Below, piece after piece: positions 32,217 to 41,380 of a stretch of 64,000 bases of DNA (its first letter is position 1; every line of letters begins with the position of its first letter). The position numbers and the translations under genes were made by a program. Source of the DNA: Rathayibacter oskolensis (GTDB lineage: Bacteria > Actinomycetota > Actinomycetes > Actinomycetales > Microbacteriaceae); NCBI RefSeq assembly GCF_900177245.1, contig NZ_FXBM01000002.1, positions 682,001-746,000 on the forward strand, in the 5' to 3' direction. The notes beneath the pieces are model-generated. The model was not told the DNA's origin. It worked only from the letters and a program-made list of their open reading frames with translations, and did not search any database.

Positions 32217-32882
32217 ATGACGGAGGCGGTCCCCACCCGCAGCGCGCGCCGCGGCCCCTATGCGAAGTCGGCCGAGCGCAGGCGCAGCATCATCGAGGCG
32301 GCGCACGCGGTCTTCGCGGCGCGCGGCTACGCCCGCGGCTCGCTGCAGGACGTCGCCGACCGCGTCGGGCTCAGCCAGACGAGCCTGCTGCACTACTTCC
32401 CGACCAAGAACGAGCTGCTGCTCGCCGTGCTGCAGCACCGCGACCTGATCACGGGCGACGGCTCGTCACCGCCCGATCCCCAGGAGGGTCTCGTCGCGGG
32501 AATCCTCCGCCAGACCCGCTACAACGAGAGCGCGCCCGGAGTGATCGAGCTCTACGCGGTGCTGTGCGGCGAGTCGACGACCGACGAGCATCCGGGGCGC
32601 GACTTCTTCGCCCAGCGCTTCGGGAGGCTCCGCGGCGAGTACGCGCTCGAGCTGCGCGCGCTGCGCGACGCCGGTCGCCTCCGCGAGGGCACCGACCCCG
32701 AGCGGGTGGCGGCGTCGATCATCGCGCTGTGGGACGGCATCCAGCTGCAGTGGGTGCTCGACCACGATGCCGTCGACATGGTCGCGTGCCTGGCCGACTA
32801 CCTCGACCTGGTGATCCTGCCCGCCCCGCCGCGCAGCTCGCCCGGTCGATCCGTCACGGACGGCCCGTCCGACCCGCTGTGA
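32217..32882 (+). CDS. TetR family regulator of the beta-galactoside operon
   Basis: A 221-residue regulator. The N-terminal helix-turn-helix is RRRSIIEAAHAVFAARGYAR with DVADRVGLSQTSLLHYFPTK; the C-terminal helical ligand domain includes IALWDGIQLQWVLD. GAGGAG precedes the ATG at 32217; the in-frame ATG 11 codons upstream lacks one. A TetR protein next to a sugar operon is less usual than LacI. Its position and the palindrome argue that it represses that operon. The ligand is presumably a sugar. Confidence 0.9.
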   Translation: MTEAVPTRSARRGPYAKSAERRRSIIEAAHAVFAARGYARGSLQDVADRVGLSQTSLLHYFPTKNELLLAVLQHRDLITGDGSSPPDPQEGLVAGILRQTRYNESAPGVIELYAVLCGESTTDEHPGRDFFAQRFGRLRGEYALELRALRDAGRLREGTDPERVAASIIALWDGIQLQWVLDHDAVDMVACLADYLDLVILPAPPRSSPGRSVTDGPSDPL

Positions 32883-32940
32883 GGGGCCGTTCGCGACGGA
32901 TCGACCGGGCGGTGCCGCGGGGGTTCCCTCGGTGCGGCGA

Positions 32941-34296
32941 CTACGGCAGGAGGCGCGTCGGGCCGCGGAAGAGGTAGGTGACCTCGCGCAGGTTGGCCTG
33001 GTGCAGCATCAGCATGACGACCCGCGACAGGCCCATGCCGAAGCCACCGTGCGGCGGGACCCCGTAGCGGAAGAAGTCGAGGTAGAACCCGAGCTCCTCG
33101 GGGTCGAGGCCCTTGTCGCGCGCCTGCTCGGTGAGCACGTCGATGCGGTGCTCGCGCTGCGCGCCCGTCGAGATCTCGACTCCGTTGTAGATGAGGTCGT
33201 AGCTGTTGGTGATCGACCCGTCGCCCTCGCGTCGCATGTGGTAGAACGGCCGGATGCTCGAGGCGTAGTCGGTCAGGAACACGAAGTCGTGGCCGAACTC
33301 CTCCTTGACGTACGCCGCGATGCGGCGCTCGCCCTCGGGGTCCATGTCGTCGTCGGCGCGGGGCACCTCGTAGCCGCGCTCGGCGACGATGCGCTTCGCC
33401 TCGGCCAGCGGGATGCGCGGGAACGGGGTGCTGGGCACCTCCAGGTCGATGTCGAAGAGCGCCTTCACCTCGGCGCCGTGCTTCTCGACGACGGCGGTGA
33501 GCCCCGCGACCATCAGCTGCTCGTGCAGCTCCATCACGTCCTCGTGCGAGTCGATCCACGAGACCTCGGAGTCGACGCTCGTGAACTCGGTCGCGTGCCG
33601 CGAGGTGAAGCTCGGGTCGGCGCGGAAGGCAGGCCCGACCTCGAACACCTTGCCGAAGCCTGCGGGCTGCGCCATCTGCTTGAAGAACTGCGGGCTCTGC
33701 GCGAGGTAGGCCTTGGTCTCGAAGTACTCGACCTCGAAGAGCTCGGCGCGCGACTCCGAGGCGCTCGCCATCAGCTTCGGGGTGTGGATCTCGATGAAGT
33801 CGTGCTCGACCCAGTAGGTGCGCAGGGCGTGCTCGAACGTGGTCTGCACGCGGGCGATCAGGTTCTGCTCGGGGCGGCGGAGGTCGAGGAAGCGCCAGTC
33901 CATTCGCTTGTCGATGCCGGAGTCGGGCGCGATGGGCGCCTCGGGGATCGACTCGGACACGATCTCGAGCGTCTCGAGCTTGACCTCGATGCCGCCGAGC
34001 TTCACGCGCTCGTCGTGCTTGAGCGCTCCGGTCACGGTGATGAAGGAGCCCTGCGCGAGGCCGGAGATCGCCTCGGTGATCGCGAGCTTCGCTGCCGAGG
34101 CGTCGTCGCCCTCGACGGCCTCGCGGACCGCGGGGTTCACCAGCTGCACGGCGCCCGACTCGTCGCGGAGGACGACGAACTGCACCTTCTTCTGGTCGCG
34201 CACGGTCTCGACCCAGCCGGAGACGCGCACCGGCCCGTCTTCGAGGGCGGCGAGCTTCTTGACGGTGGTTCGGGGGAGGCGGGTCTCGTCGGTCAC
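32941..34296 (-). CDS. aspS: Aspartyl-tRNA synthetase, archaeal-type (likely non-discriminating)
   Basis: A 451-residue class IIb synthetase. The OB-fold anticodon domain (VRVSGWVETVRDQKKVQFVVLRD) precedes the catalytic core with motif 2 (FEVGPAFRADPSFTSRHATEFTSVDSE) and motif 3 (GGFGMGLSRVVMLML). It lacks the bacterial insertion domain, marking the short archaeal/eukaryotic-like type, which often also charges tRNA-Asn and relies on GatCAB; no gat gene is in this window. Start GTG at 34296; TAGACT lies 8 nt ahead, so possibly leaderless. Confidence 0.93.
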   Translation of the reverse strand: MTDETRLPRTTVKKLAALEDGPVRVSGWVETVRDQKKVQFVVLRDESGAVQLVNPAVREAVEGDDASAAKLAITEAISGLAQGSFITVTGALKHDERVKLGGIEVKLETLEIVSESIPEAPIAPDSGIDKRMDWRFLDLRRPEQNLIARVQTTFEHALRTYWVEHDFIEIHTPKLMASASESRAELFEVEYFETKAYLAQSPQFFKQMAQPAGFGKVFEVGPAFRADPSFTSRHATEFTSVDSEVSWIDSHEDVMELHEQLMVAGLTAVVEKHGAEVKALFDIDLEVPSTPFPRIPLAEAKRIVAERGYEVPRADDDMDPEGERRIAAYVKEEFGHDFVFLTDYASSIRPFYHMRREGDGSITNSYDLIYNGVEISTGAQREHRIDVLTEQARDKGLDPEELGFYLDFFRYGVPPHGGFGMGLSRVVMLMLHQANLREVTYLFRGPTRLLP

Positions 34297-34388
34297 GGTA
34301 GGGGAGTCTACTCGCGGGCTGTCCGCGGGCGTTCGGTCTCGAGGCTCGGGCCGGCGTCGACGTCCCACCTCGGAACTAGGGTCGTGCC

Positions 34389-35096
34389 GTGACTCGCACC
34401 GACAGGCTGTACGCGCTCGTGGAGGAGCTTCGGGCCGTCGCGCCCCGTCCCCGGAGTGCTCGGTGGCTCGCCGAGAGGTTCGGCGTCAGCTCCCGGACCA
34501 TCGAGCGGGACCTGTCGGCGCTGCAGCAGAGCGGAGTCCCGATCTGGGCCGAACCCGGTCGCACCGGTGGCTACTGCCTCGACACGGCGCACACCCTGGC
34601 GCCCCTGGGGTTCACGGTCGACGAGGCCCTCGCCGTGACGGTCGCTCTGGGCTCGCTGGCGACGAGCCCGTTCCGCGAAGCAGCCGCATCGGCCCTCCGC
34701 AAGGTCGTCGCGGTCACGGAGGATCGCAGCCTGAGGCAGACCGCGGACCTCGCCACCCGTATCCACCTCCTCAGTGGAGCGAGGTCGGACGAGGCGCCCC
34801 CGGGTCTCGCCCAGGCGCTGCGGACCGGCAACGTCCTCCGGATCTCCTACCTCGACCGCACGGGAGCAGCGACCGAGCGGGACGTCGAACCGATGGGATT
34901 CGTCGGCAAGGGCGACGACTGGTACCTGATCGCGTGGTGCCGTCTCCGCGACGGCCTCCGCGCGTTCAGGGGGGACCGCATCGCGCGGGCGGAGCCCTCG
35001 GGCGAGCGACCACCGCGGCGACCGCTCCGCGCGGAGGATCTCGGCATCGTCGAGGGGACGCTGCGTGCGATCGGCCCGATCGCGGATCGGCGCTGA
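34389..35096 (+). CDS. WYL-domain transcriptional regulator (HTH_11)
   Basis: A 235-residue regulator of the YafY/DeoR-like group. N-terminal HTH (ARWLAERFGVSSRTIERDLSALQQSGVPI) then a WYL ligand domain (ISYLDRTGAATERDVEPMGFVGKGDDWYLIAWCRLR). TAGGGT (34377-34382) ends 6 nt before the GTG start, hence probably leaderless. It may act on the VOC gene 76 nt downstream. Confidence 0.9.
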   Translation: MTRTDRLYALVEELRAVAPRPRSARWLAERFGVSSRTIERDLSALQQSGVPIWAEPGRTGGYCLDTAHTLAPLGFTVDEALAVTVALGSLATSPFREAAASALRKVVAVTEDRSLRQTADLATRIHLLSGARSDEAPPGLAQALRTGNVLRISYLDRTGAATERDVEPMGFVGKGDDWYLIAWCRLRDGLRAFRGDRIARAEPSGERPPRRPLRAEDLGIVEGTLRAIGPIADRR

Positions 35097-35172
35097 ACAC
35101 CGACAGGACGGTGTCGCCGGGGGAGTGGACGATGACGACGTCGAGCCGGACGGCGCGACGGGAAGGAACACC

Positions 35173-35547
35173 ATGGACCTCGCCTCGATCCGCATCATCA
35201 CCCACGACGTCGACCGGCTCACCCGCTTCTACGAGGCGGTGACGGGAACGAGCGCCGCACGGCCCGCCCCGGTCTTCGCCGAGGTCCGAACCGGCTCCGG
35301 CACCCTGGCGCTGGCGAGCCCCGCGACTGTCGCGATGCTGGGCGACGACGCGCCGCGACCGGGCGGCGACGGCTCGATCATCATCGAGTTCCTCGTCGAC
35401 GACGTCGACGCGGAGTTCGCCCGGCTGCACCCCGTGCTCGAGGACGTCGTCCTCGAGCCGACCAGCATGCCGTGGGGCAACAGGTCCGCCCTCTTCCGCG
35501 ATCCCGACGGCAACCTCGTCAACCTCTTCTCGCGTCCGACGCCGTGA
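35173..35547 (+). CDS. VOC-family (glyoxalase/bleomycin-resistance fold) protein
   Basis: A 124-residue single-module protein with the paired beta-alpha-beta-beta-beta fold: IRIITHDVDRLTRFYEAVTG at the start and NRSALFRDPDGNLVNLFSR at the end. The terminal Asp/Glu-type metal ligand pattern is only partly kept, so no reaction can be named. GGAAGGAACACC precedes the ATG. It follows the WYL regulator on the same strand, and regulator-VOC pairs of this kind are common. Confidence 0.88.
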   Translation: MDLASIRIITHDVDRLTRFYEAVTGTSAARPAPVFAEVRTGSGTLALASPATVAMLGDDAPRPGGDGSIIIEFLVDDVDAEFARLHPVLEDVVLEPTSMPWGNRSALFRDPDGNLVNLFSRPTP

Positions 35548-35634
35548 TGCCCGGCCCGTCGGCCTCAGTGCGAGGGCAGACTCGACGGTGACGCGGCACG
35601 AGACGCCGCGGCAGGCGCACGCAGAGGAGCAGAC

Positions 35635-36399
35635 ATGAGCACCGCACTGATCACCGGCGCGTCCAGCGGCATCGGCGCCGCCTTCGCGCGTGCCTTAGCC
35701 CGCCGGGGCTGGAGCCTCGTTCTGGTCGCGCGGAACGAGCAGCGACTCGAGGAGGCGGCGCGCACCTTCCAGGAGCTCGGCGCTCCGCACGTCGAGGTCC
35801 TCCCCGCCGACCTGTCCGACCGCGAGCAGGTCGAGCGGGTGCGGGCCAGGGTCGCCGACCCCGCGCGTCCCGTCCGCGTGCTCGTCAACAACGCCGGCTT
35901 CGGCATCGACGGGAGCTTCTCCGAGCCCGACGTCGCGGCGCAGGACGAGGCGTTCGAGGTGATGATCCGCTCCGTCTCCGTCCTCTCGGGCGCGGCGGCG
36001 GAGGCGATGATCGCCCGGCGGGACGGCGCGATCCTCACGGTCTCGAGCGTCGCGGGGTTCGTGCACCTCGGCCCGTACTCCGCGGTGAAGGCGTGGGCGA
36101 CGGCGTTCACGCAGTCGCTCGCGGTCGAGCTGCGCGGCACGGGAGTGCGGGCGGCGGCGCTGTGCCCGGGCTGGGTGCGGACCGAGTTCCACGAGCGCGC
36201 GGCGATGGACACCTCCTCGATCCCCGAGGCGCTCTGGCTCGACGCCGACGCGGTGGTCGAGGAGTTCCTCCGTGACGTCGCGCGCGGTCGGGTGGTCTCG
36301 GTGCCGTCGTGGCGGTTCGGCGTGCCCGTGGCCGTGGCGCGGTACCTCCCGGACGCGCTCGTCCGGCGGATCTCGGCGGCCGTCCTCTCCCGCCGCTGA
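35635..36399 (+). CDS. Short-chain dehydrogenase/reductase
   Basis: A 254-residue SDR of the DltE/YqjQ-like type. It has the NAD(P) motif TGASSGIGAAFARALARRGW, NNAGFGIDG, the catalytic Ser in VSSVAGF and YSAVK (Tyr and Lys), and a C-terminal region after PGWVRTEFHERA. An Arg after the second strand (LVARN) favours NADP. The substrate is unknown. GAGGAG precedes the ATG; a hairpin follows the stop. Confidence 0.92.
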   Translation: MSTALITGASSGIGAAFARALARRGWSLVLVARNEQRLEEAARTFQELGAPHVEVLPADLSDREQVERVRARVADPARPVRVLVNNAGFGIDGSFSEPDVAAQDEAFEVMIRSVSVLSGAAAEAMIARRDGAILTVSSVAGFVHLGPYSAVKAWATAFTQSLAVELRGTGVRAAALCPGWVRTEFHERAAMDTSSIPEALWLDADAVVEEFLRDVARGRVVSVPSWRFGVPVAVARYLPDALVRRISAAVLSRR

Positions 36400-36432
36400 G
36401 GGCCCGCACAGGTGCGGCCCAGGCAGGCCTTT

Positions 36433-36450
36433 GCCGGGTTTCGACCCGGC
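36433..36450 (+). terminator. UUCG-tetraloop hairpin after the SDR gene
   Basis: GCCGGGT-ttcg-ACCCGGC: a perfect 7-bp stem on a stable tetraloop, between the SDR stop and the promoter-like TACACT of the next operon. No T-run. Confidence 0.55.
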
Positions 36451-36473
36451 CGCGTTCCGTACACTTGACGCTC

Positions 36474-37118
36474 GTGGTTGCCGATCAGATCCATCTCGTG
36501 CGGCACGGCGAGGTGTTCAACCCCGACCGGGTCCTCTACGGGCGACTCCCGAACTTCCGGCTCTCCGAGCTCGGCCACCGGATGGCCCGCGCGGCGGCCG
36601 ACGACCTGCTCGAGCGCCGACGCCACGTGACGGCCCTCATCGCCTCCCCTCTGCAGCGCACCCGGGAGTCGGCGCAGCCGCTCTCGCAGGCGTTCGAGCT
36701 CGAGATCGGCATCGACGAGCGGATCATCGAGCCCACCAACCGCTTCGAGGGCAAGCGCATGGAGGCGCGCGCCTCGGCGCTGCGGGACCCGCGCAGCTGG
36801 CCGTGGCTGCGCAATCCCTTCGAGCCGAGCTGGGGCGAGCCCTACCTCTCGATCTCGGCGCGCATGTACGCGGCGATGCAGTCGGCGTGGGAGAGCACGG
36901 CGGAGGGTGACGTGGCCCTCGTCAGCCACCAGCTGCCGATCTGGACAGCGCACCGCGCGATCGCGGGCGAGCGCCTGTTCCACGACCCGCGCAAGCGCCG
37001 CTGCGCGCTCTCGAGCATCACCACGTTCGAGCGCCGCGGCGACGGCTTCGTCGAGGTCGGCTACTCCGACCCCGCAGCGGGGCTGCAGGGACTCGCGACC
37101 GACGTCGGGGCCGTCTGA
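36474..37118 (+). CDS. Histidine phosphatase family protein
   Basis: A 214-residue phosphoglycerate-mutase-like phosphatase: catalytic His in HLVRHGEVFNPDRVLYG, then ASPLQRTRESAQPL and the second His in VALVSHQLPIWT. The substrate is unknown. The GTG at 36474 lies 8 nt after TACACT without a ribosome site, so probably leaderless. Its stop overlaps the next ATG (TGATG), making it the first gene of the cytochrome c maturation operon. This placement is usual in actinobacteria, though its role there is unclear. Confidence 0.9.
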   Translation: MVADQIHLVRHGEVFNPDRVLYGRLPNFRLSELGHRMARAAADDLLERRRHVTALIASPLQRTRESAQPLSQAFELEIGIDERIIEPTNRFEGKRMEARASALRDPRSWPWLRNPFEPSWGEPYLSISARMYAAMQSAWESTAEGDVALVSHQLPIWTAHRAIAGERLFHDPRKRRCALSSITTFERRGDGFVEVGYSDPAAGLQGLATDVGAV

Positions 37119-37711
37119 TGGCGCGACTGCGCGCCGTGTCCGGCCTGGCGCTCGCGGCTCTGCTCGCGCTCACCGGCTGCACCGAGGACGGCGGGCTCGC
37201 CGGCCAGTACCGCAACGGCGACAACAAGGGCTACATCTCGGGTGACGGCACCGTCACCGAGGTCGCCTCCGACGGCCGGGACGACCCGATCGTGTTCTCG
37301 GGGACCGACGAGGACGGCGCGACCGTCGACTCCGCCGACCTGGCCGGCCGGGTCGTGGTCGTGAACTTCTGGTACGCCAGCTGCGCGCCGTGCCGTGCGG
37401 AGGCGCCCGACCTCGAGTCGGTCAACGCGGAGTTCGCCGATCAGGACGTCTCGTTCGTCGGCGTGAACGTGCGCGATCAGGCGCCGACGGCCGCCGCGTT
37501 CGCCGAGACCTACGGCATCAGCTATCCGTCGATCGTCGACGTCGACTCCTCGGTGCAGCTCGCGTTCACCGGCGAGGTCCCGCCGAACGCCGTACCCACC
37601 ACCATCGTCCTCGACCGGGAGGGGCGGGTCGCCTCGCGCATCCTCGGCCAGCTGCAGGAGGCGTCGATCCTGTCGACGCTCGTGAGCGACACGCTCGCGG
37701 AGTCGGAGTAG
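37118..37711 (+). CDS. TlpA/ResA-like thioredoxin lipoprotein
   Basis: A 197-residue lipoprotein: signal peptide with lipobox LTGC, then a thioredoxin domain with WYASCAPCRAEAPDLESV (CxxC) and the cis-Pro region NAVPTTIVLDREGRV. It sits outside the membrane and should keep apocytochrome c cysteines reduced, receiving electrons from CcdA encoded next. It is coupled to the phosphatase by TGATG. Confidence 0.93.
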   Translation: MARLRAVSGLALAALLALTGCTEDGGLAGQYRNGDNKGYISGDGTVTEVASDGRDDPIVFSGTDEDGATVDSADLAGRVVVVNFWYASCAPCRAEAPDLESVNAEFADQDVSFVGVNVRDQAPTAAAFAETYGISYPSIVDVDSSVQLAFTGEVPPNAVPTTIVLDREGRVASRILGQLQEASILSTLVSDTLAESE

Positions 37712-37715
37712 CCGC

Positions 37716-38456
37716 GTGGGCGACATCGTCATCAGCGGTCAGCTCCTCCTCGCCGTGCCGATCGCGCTGCTCGCGGGGCTCGTCTCGTTCGCGTCGCCGT
37801 GCGTCCTGCCGCTGGTGCCCGGCTATCTCGCCTACGTCGGCGGCTTCACCGACGCCGACGAGCGCGCCGCCCGCGGCCGCCGGCGGGTGGTGCTCGGCGT
37901 GCTGCTGTTCGTGCTGGGCTTCTCGCTCGTGTTCGTGCTCTACGGGGCCGCAGCCGGCTCGGTCGGCTTCTGGATGCAGCGCTACAGCGACGTCATCACC
38001 CGCGTGCTCGGCGCCGTGGTCATCGTGATGGGCCTGGTCTTCATCGGCCAGTTCTCGTTCCTCCAGCGCACCCTCCGGCCGAGCATCCGCCCCGCGACCG
38101 GCCTGATCGGCGCGCCGCTGCTGGGCATCGTCTTCGGCATCGGCTGGACCCCGTGCCTCGGCCCGACCCTCAGCTCGATCCTCGCGCTGGGGCTGGGCGC
38201 CGGCTCGCCGTGGCGGGGGGCGCTCCTCGCCCTGATGTACTGCCTCGGGCTGGGGCTGCCCTTCCTCCTCGTCGCCTTCGGCTTCAGCTGGGTGACCACG
38301 ACGCTCGCCTTCGTGAAGCGCCACATCCGCGCGATCAACGTCGCGGGCGGCGTCGCGCTCGTGATCATCGGAGTGCTGATGGTGACCGGGATCTGGAACA
38401 CCCTCGTCTACGGAGCCCTCGGCGAGGTGATCTATGGCTTCCAGCCCGCGATCTGA
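37716..38456 (+). CDS. ccdA: Cytochrome c biogenesis protein CcdA
   Basis: A 246-residue, six-helix protein passing electrons from cytoplasmic thioredoxin to the extracellular TlpA-like protein. The two membrane cysteines lie in FASPCVLPLVPGY and GWTPCLGPTLSS, both with the typical Pro neighbours. GTG start, 4 nt after the preceding stop; its 3' end overlaps resB by 23 nt. Confidence 0.94.
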   Translation: MGDIVISGQLLLAVPIALLAGLVSFASPCVLPLVPGYLAYVGGFTDADERAARGRRRVVLGVLLFVLGFSLVFVLYGAAAGSVGFWMQRYSDVITRVLGAVVIVMGLVFIGQFSFLQRTLRPSIRPATGLIGAPLLGIVFGIGWTPCLGPTLSSILALGLGAGSPWRGALLALMYCLGLGLPFLLVAFGFSWVTTTLAFVKRHIRAINVAGGVALVIIGVLMVTGIWNTLVYGALGEVIYGFQPAI

Positions 38457-40149
38457 CTCCGGAGTGCCGGACGCGCCCGTCGACCGCGAGGAGGCGACGC
38501 AGAAGCGCGCCGACGCGAGCTTCCGCCCGGCCGACCACCACGACTCCGACGCCGAGACGATCACGCAGCCCACGCTCGGCCTCGTCGGCTGGCTGCGCTG
38601 GATGTGGCGGCAGCTCACCAGCATGCGCACGGCGCTGTTCCTGCTGCTGCTGCTGGCCATCGCGGCGGTGCCGGGCTCGCTCGTGCCGCAGCGCTCCTCC
38701 GACCCCAACGGCGTCACGCAGTACTTCGTCGACAACCCCGATCTCGCGCCGCTGCTCGACAAGGTGCAGGCGTTCGACACCTACACCTCGGCCTGGTTCT
38801 CGAGCATCTACCTGCTGCTGTTCGTGTCGCTGATCGGCTGCATCATCCCGCGCACGAAGCACCACTTCGAGGCGATGCGCTCGCGGCCGCCGCGCACGCC
38901 CGCGCGCCTGCAGCGTCTCGCCGGGTACACCGTGCGCGAGGTCGACGGGGCGAGCGAGGAGGAGGCGATCACCTCCGCCCACGCCGTGCTGCGCCGCGCC
39001 GGCTACCGCGTCGAGCGCTACGAAGACCCGCGCGGGCGCTGGACGAGCGTGTCGGCCGAGCGCGGCTACCTCCGCGAGACCGGCAACCTGGTGTTCCACT
39101 CCGCACTCGTCGGCATCCTCGTGGCGGTCGGAGTCGGCGGCGGCTTCGGCTACAGCGGCCAGCGCGTGCTGGTCGAGGGCGGGCAGGGCTTCGCGAACAA
39201 CCTCGCGGCCTACGACTCGTTCAACCCCGGACGCTTCTTCGACAGCGGTCAGCTCGATCCCTACCAGCTCAGGCTCGACGGACTCGATGTCGAGTACGAG
39301 GAGCAGAACCAGCAGGCGCTGGGCCAGGCGATCGACTACACGGCCCGGGTGACCACGACCCAGCGCGGAGGCGGCACCGAGGACGCCACGATCAAGGTCA
39401 ACGAGCCCCTGTCGATCGGGGGCACCAACGTGTACCTGCTCGGCAACGGCTACGCGCCGACGATCACCGTCCGCGACCCGTCGGGAACCGCGATCTTCAC
39501 CGACTCCGTGCCGTTCCTCCCGCAGGACGCCAACCTCACCTCGGTCGGAGTCGTGAAGGTGCCCGACGGTCTCGCCGAGCAGATCGGCATGACCGGGTTC
39601 TTCTACCCCACGCAGGACGAGCTTCCGTCGGGCGCATCGACCTCGATCTTCCCCGACCTGCAGTACCCGGTGCTCTCGCTCAACGTCTTCGCGGGCGACC
39701 TCGGCCTCGACGAGGGAGTGCCCACCTCGGTCTACGTGCTCAACACCGACTCGCTGACGCGCCTCACCGGCGGCGACACCGGGGTGGCCTCGATCACGCT
39801 CAAGCCGGGGGACAGCGCCGAGCTGCCGGACGGGCTGGGCACGGTGACGTTCGAGAACGTCGGAGCCGACCCCTCCGTCGTCGGGACCGACAGCGTCAAG
39901 CGCTTCGCCTCGTTCGACATCCACCACGACGCGACCCAGGGCTGGGTGCTGCTGTTCGCGATCCTCGTGCTGGCGGGGCTCCTGACCTCCCTCTTCGTCC
40001 CGCGCCGCCGCGTGTGGGTGAAGGCGGCATCCGGCCCCGACGGCGGGCTGACCCTCGAGTACGCGGGACTCGCGCGCGGCGAGGACCCGCAGCTCGTGCG
40101 CGCGGTCCGCGAGATCGCCGACCGCCACGCCCCGCTCGACGGGTCCTGA
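38434..40149 (+). CDS. resB: Cytochrome c synthase subunit ResB
   Basis: A 571-residue membrane protein of System II cytochrome c maturation; with CcsB it exports and attaches haem. A cytoplasmic N-terminus of about 45 residues, then helices with MRTALFLLLLLAIAAVPGSL (residues about 67-86) and NLVFHSALVGILVAVGVG, a large extracellular domain, and a final helix (VLLFAILVLAGLLTSLFVPRRR). It starts inside ccdA and is clearly co-translated. Confidence 0.94.
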   Translation: MASSPRSDSGVPDAPVDREEATQKRADASFRPADHHDSDAETITQPTLGLVGWLRWMWRQLTSMRTALFLLLLLAIAAVPGSLVPQRSSDPNGVTQYFVDNPDLAPLLDKVQAFDTYTSAWFSSIYLLLFVSLIGCIIPRTKHHFEAMRSRPPRTPARLQRLAGYTVREVDGASEEEAITSAHAVLRRAGYRVERYEDPRGRWTSVSAERGYLRETGNLVFHSALVGILVAVGVGGGFGYSGQRVLVEGGQGFANNLAAYDSFNPGRFFDSGQLDPYQLRLDGLDVEYEEQNQQALGQAIDYTARVTTTQRGGGTEDATIKVNEPLSIGGTNVYLLGNGYAPTITVRDPSGTAIFTDSVPFLPQDANLTSVGVVKVPDGLAEQIGMTGFFYPTQDELPSGASTSIFPDLQYPVLSLNVFAGDLGLDEGVPTSVYVLNTDSLTRLTGGDTGVASITLKPGDSAELPDGLGTVTFENVGADPSVVGTDSVKRFASFDIHHDATQGWVLLFAILVLAGLLTSLFVPRRRVWVKAASGPDGGLTLEYAGLARGEDPQLVRAVREIADRHAPLDGS

Positions 40150-40249
40150 CGCGCACGGTCTCCGCGTCCGGCGGAGGCGGAGCGAAGGGTGGCCTTATCT
40201 GTGAGGGTGCGCAGGGGCGGCTCGCGGCCGCAGCGATTACCCTGAGGGG

Positions 40250-41305
40250 GTGATCGAGACCCTCTCGCAGTACTCCGTGCTGTGCCTCTACTCCGCCATG
40301 GGCATCTATGCGCTGGCCTTCATCTTCTTCGCGGTCGACCTCGCCCGCCGCTCCTCGATCGCCGACGGCGAGTCGATCGAGGTCGTGCAGGAGGCGGAGC
40401 GCGTCGCCACCGCCGCCGCCGCCGACCGCGCCGCGAGCGGCAGGGCCACCGTCGCCGCCGCGGGCACGGGCCGCCCCACCGCGACGCTCTCGCGCCTGGG
40501 CAGTCGCGTCGAGGACGAGGTCTACAACGCGCCCTCGCGCTCGAAGGCGATGCGCATCGGGTTCTCGCTCACGCTGCTCGCCTTCGTGCTGCACCTCGGC
40601 GCGACGGTCCTCCGCGGAGTCGCCGCGGGTCGCGTGCCGTGGGCCAACATGTACGAGTTCTCGATCACCGGGACGCTGATCATCATCGGAGTGTTCCTCG
40701 CGGTGCAGCTGCGCTGGGACCTCCGCTTCCTGGGCGCCTTCATCACCGGGCTCGTCCTCGTGCTCCTCGGGGTCGCGACGGTCAACTACTACGTCGACGT
40801 CGTGCCCCTCCCGCCGGCTCTGCAGTCGTACTGGCTCGTGATCCACGTGCTCGTGGCGATCCTCGGCACGGCGTTCTTCGCCCTCGGCTTCGCGCTCTCC
40901 GTCACGCAGCTGCTCCAGTCGCGCCGGGAGGCGGAGGGGGACAGCCCGCGCTCGGTCCTGCGGTTCCTGCGGACCCTCCCGAGCGCGCTGACCCTCGAGA
41001 ACCTCGCCTACCGCGTGACGATCATCGGCTTCATCCTGTGGACCTTCACGCTCATCGCCGGCGCGGTCTGGGCCGAGAAGGCCTGGGGCCGCTACTGGGG
41101 CTGGGACACCAAGGAGGTGTGGACGTTCATCATCTGGACGATCTACGCCGGCTACATCCACGCACGCGCGACCCGCGGCTGGCGCGGGACGCCCTCGGCC
41201 TGGCTCGCGATCATCGGCTTCGCGGCGGTCATGTTCAACTTCGGAGTCGTGAACGTGTTCTTCAAGGGGCTCCACGCCTACTCGGGGCTCGACACCGGCA
41301 TGTAG
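40250..41305 (+). CDS. ccsB: Cytochrome c synthase subunit CcsB/ResC
   Basis: A 351-residue haem-handling membrane protein with eight or so helices. The haem-binding WWD segment reads WGRYWGWDTKEVWTFIIW, flanked by conserved His in YWLVIHVLVA and YIHARA. TACCCT (40238-40243) ends 6 nt before the GTG, so although it follows resB by 100 nt it may have its own leaderless transcript; the GAGGGG between could also act as a ribosome site. Confidence 0.94.
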   Translation: MIETLSQYSVLCLYSAMGIYALAFIFFAVDLARRSSIADGESIEVVQEAERVATAAAADRAASGRATVAAAGTGRPTATLSRLGSRVEDEVYNAPSRSKAMRIGFSLTLLAFVLHLGATVLRGVAAGRVPWANMYEFSITGTLIIIGVFLAVQLRWDLRFLGAFITGLVLVLLGVATVNYYVDVVPLPPALQSYWLVIHVLVAILGTAFFALGFALSVTQLLQSRREAEGDSPRSVLRFLRTLPSALTLENLAYRVTIIGFILWTFTLIAGAVWAEKAWGRYWGWDTKEVWTFIIWTIYAGYIHARATRGWRGTPSAWLAIIGFAAVMFNFGVVNVFFKGLHAYSGLDTGM

Positions 41306-41323
41306 GTCGGCGCGCGCTCCCCC

Positions 41324-41365
41324 CGGAGCTCGGAGCTCGGAGCTCGGAGCTCGGAGCACGGAGTT
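41324..41365. repeat. Heptanucleotide tandem repeat
   Basis: CGGAGCT is repeated four times exactly and then twice with changes (CGGAGCA, CGGAGTT), in the 75-bp gap between the convergent ccsB and nucleoside hydrolase genes. The copy number may vary between strains. Confidence 0.85.
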
Positions 41366-41380
41366 CGGTCCCCGGGCGGG

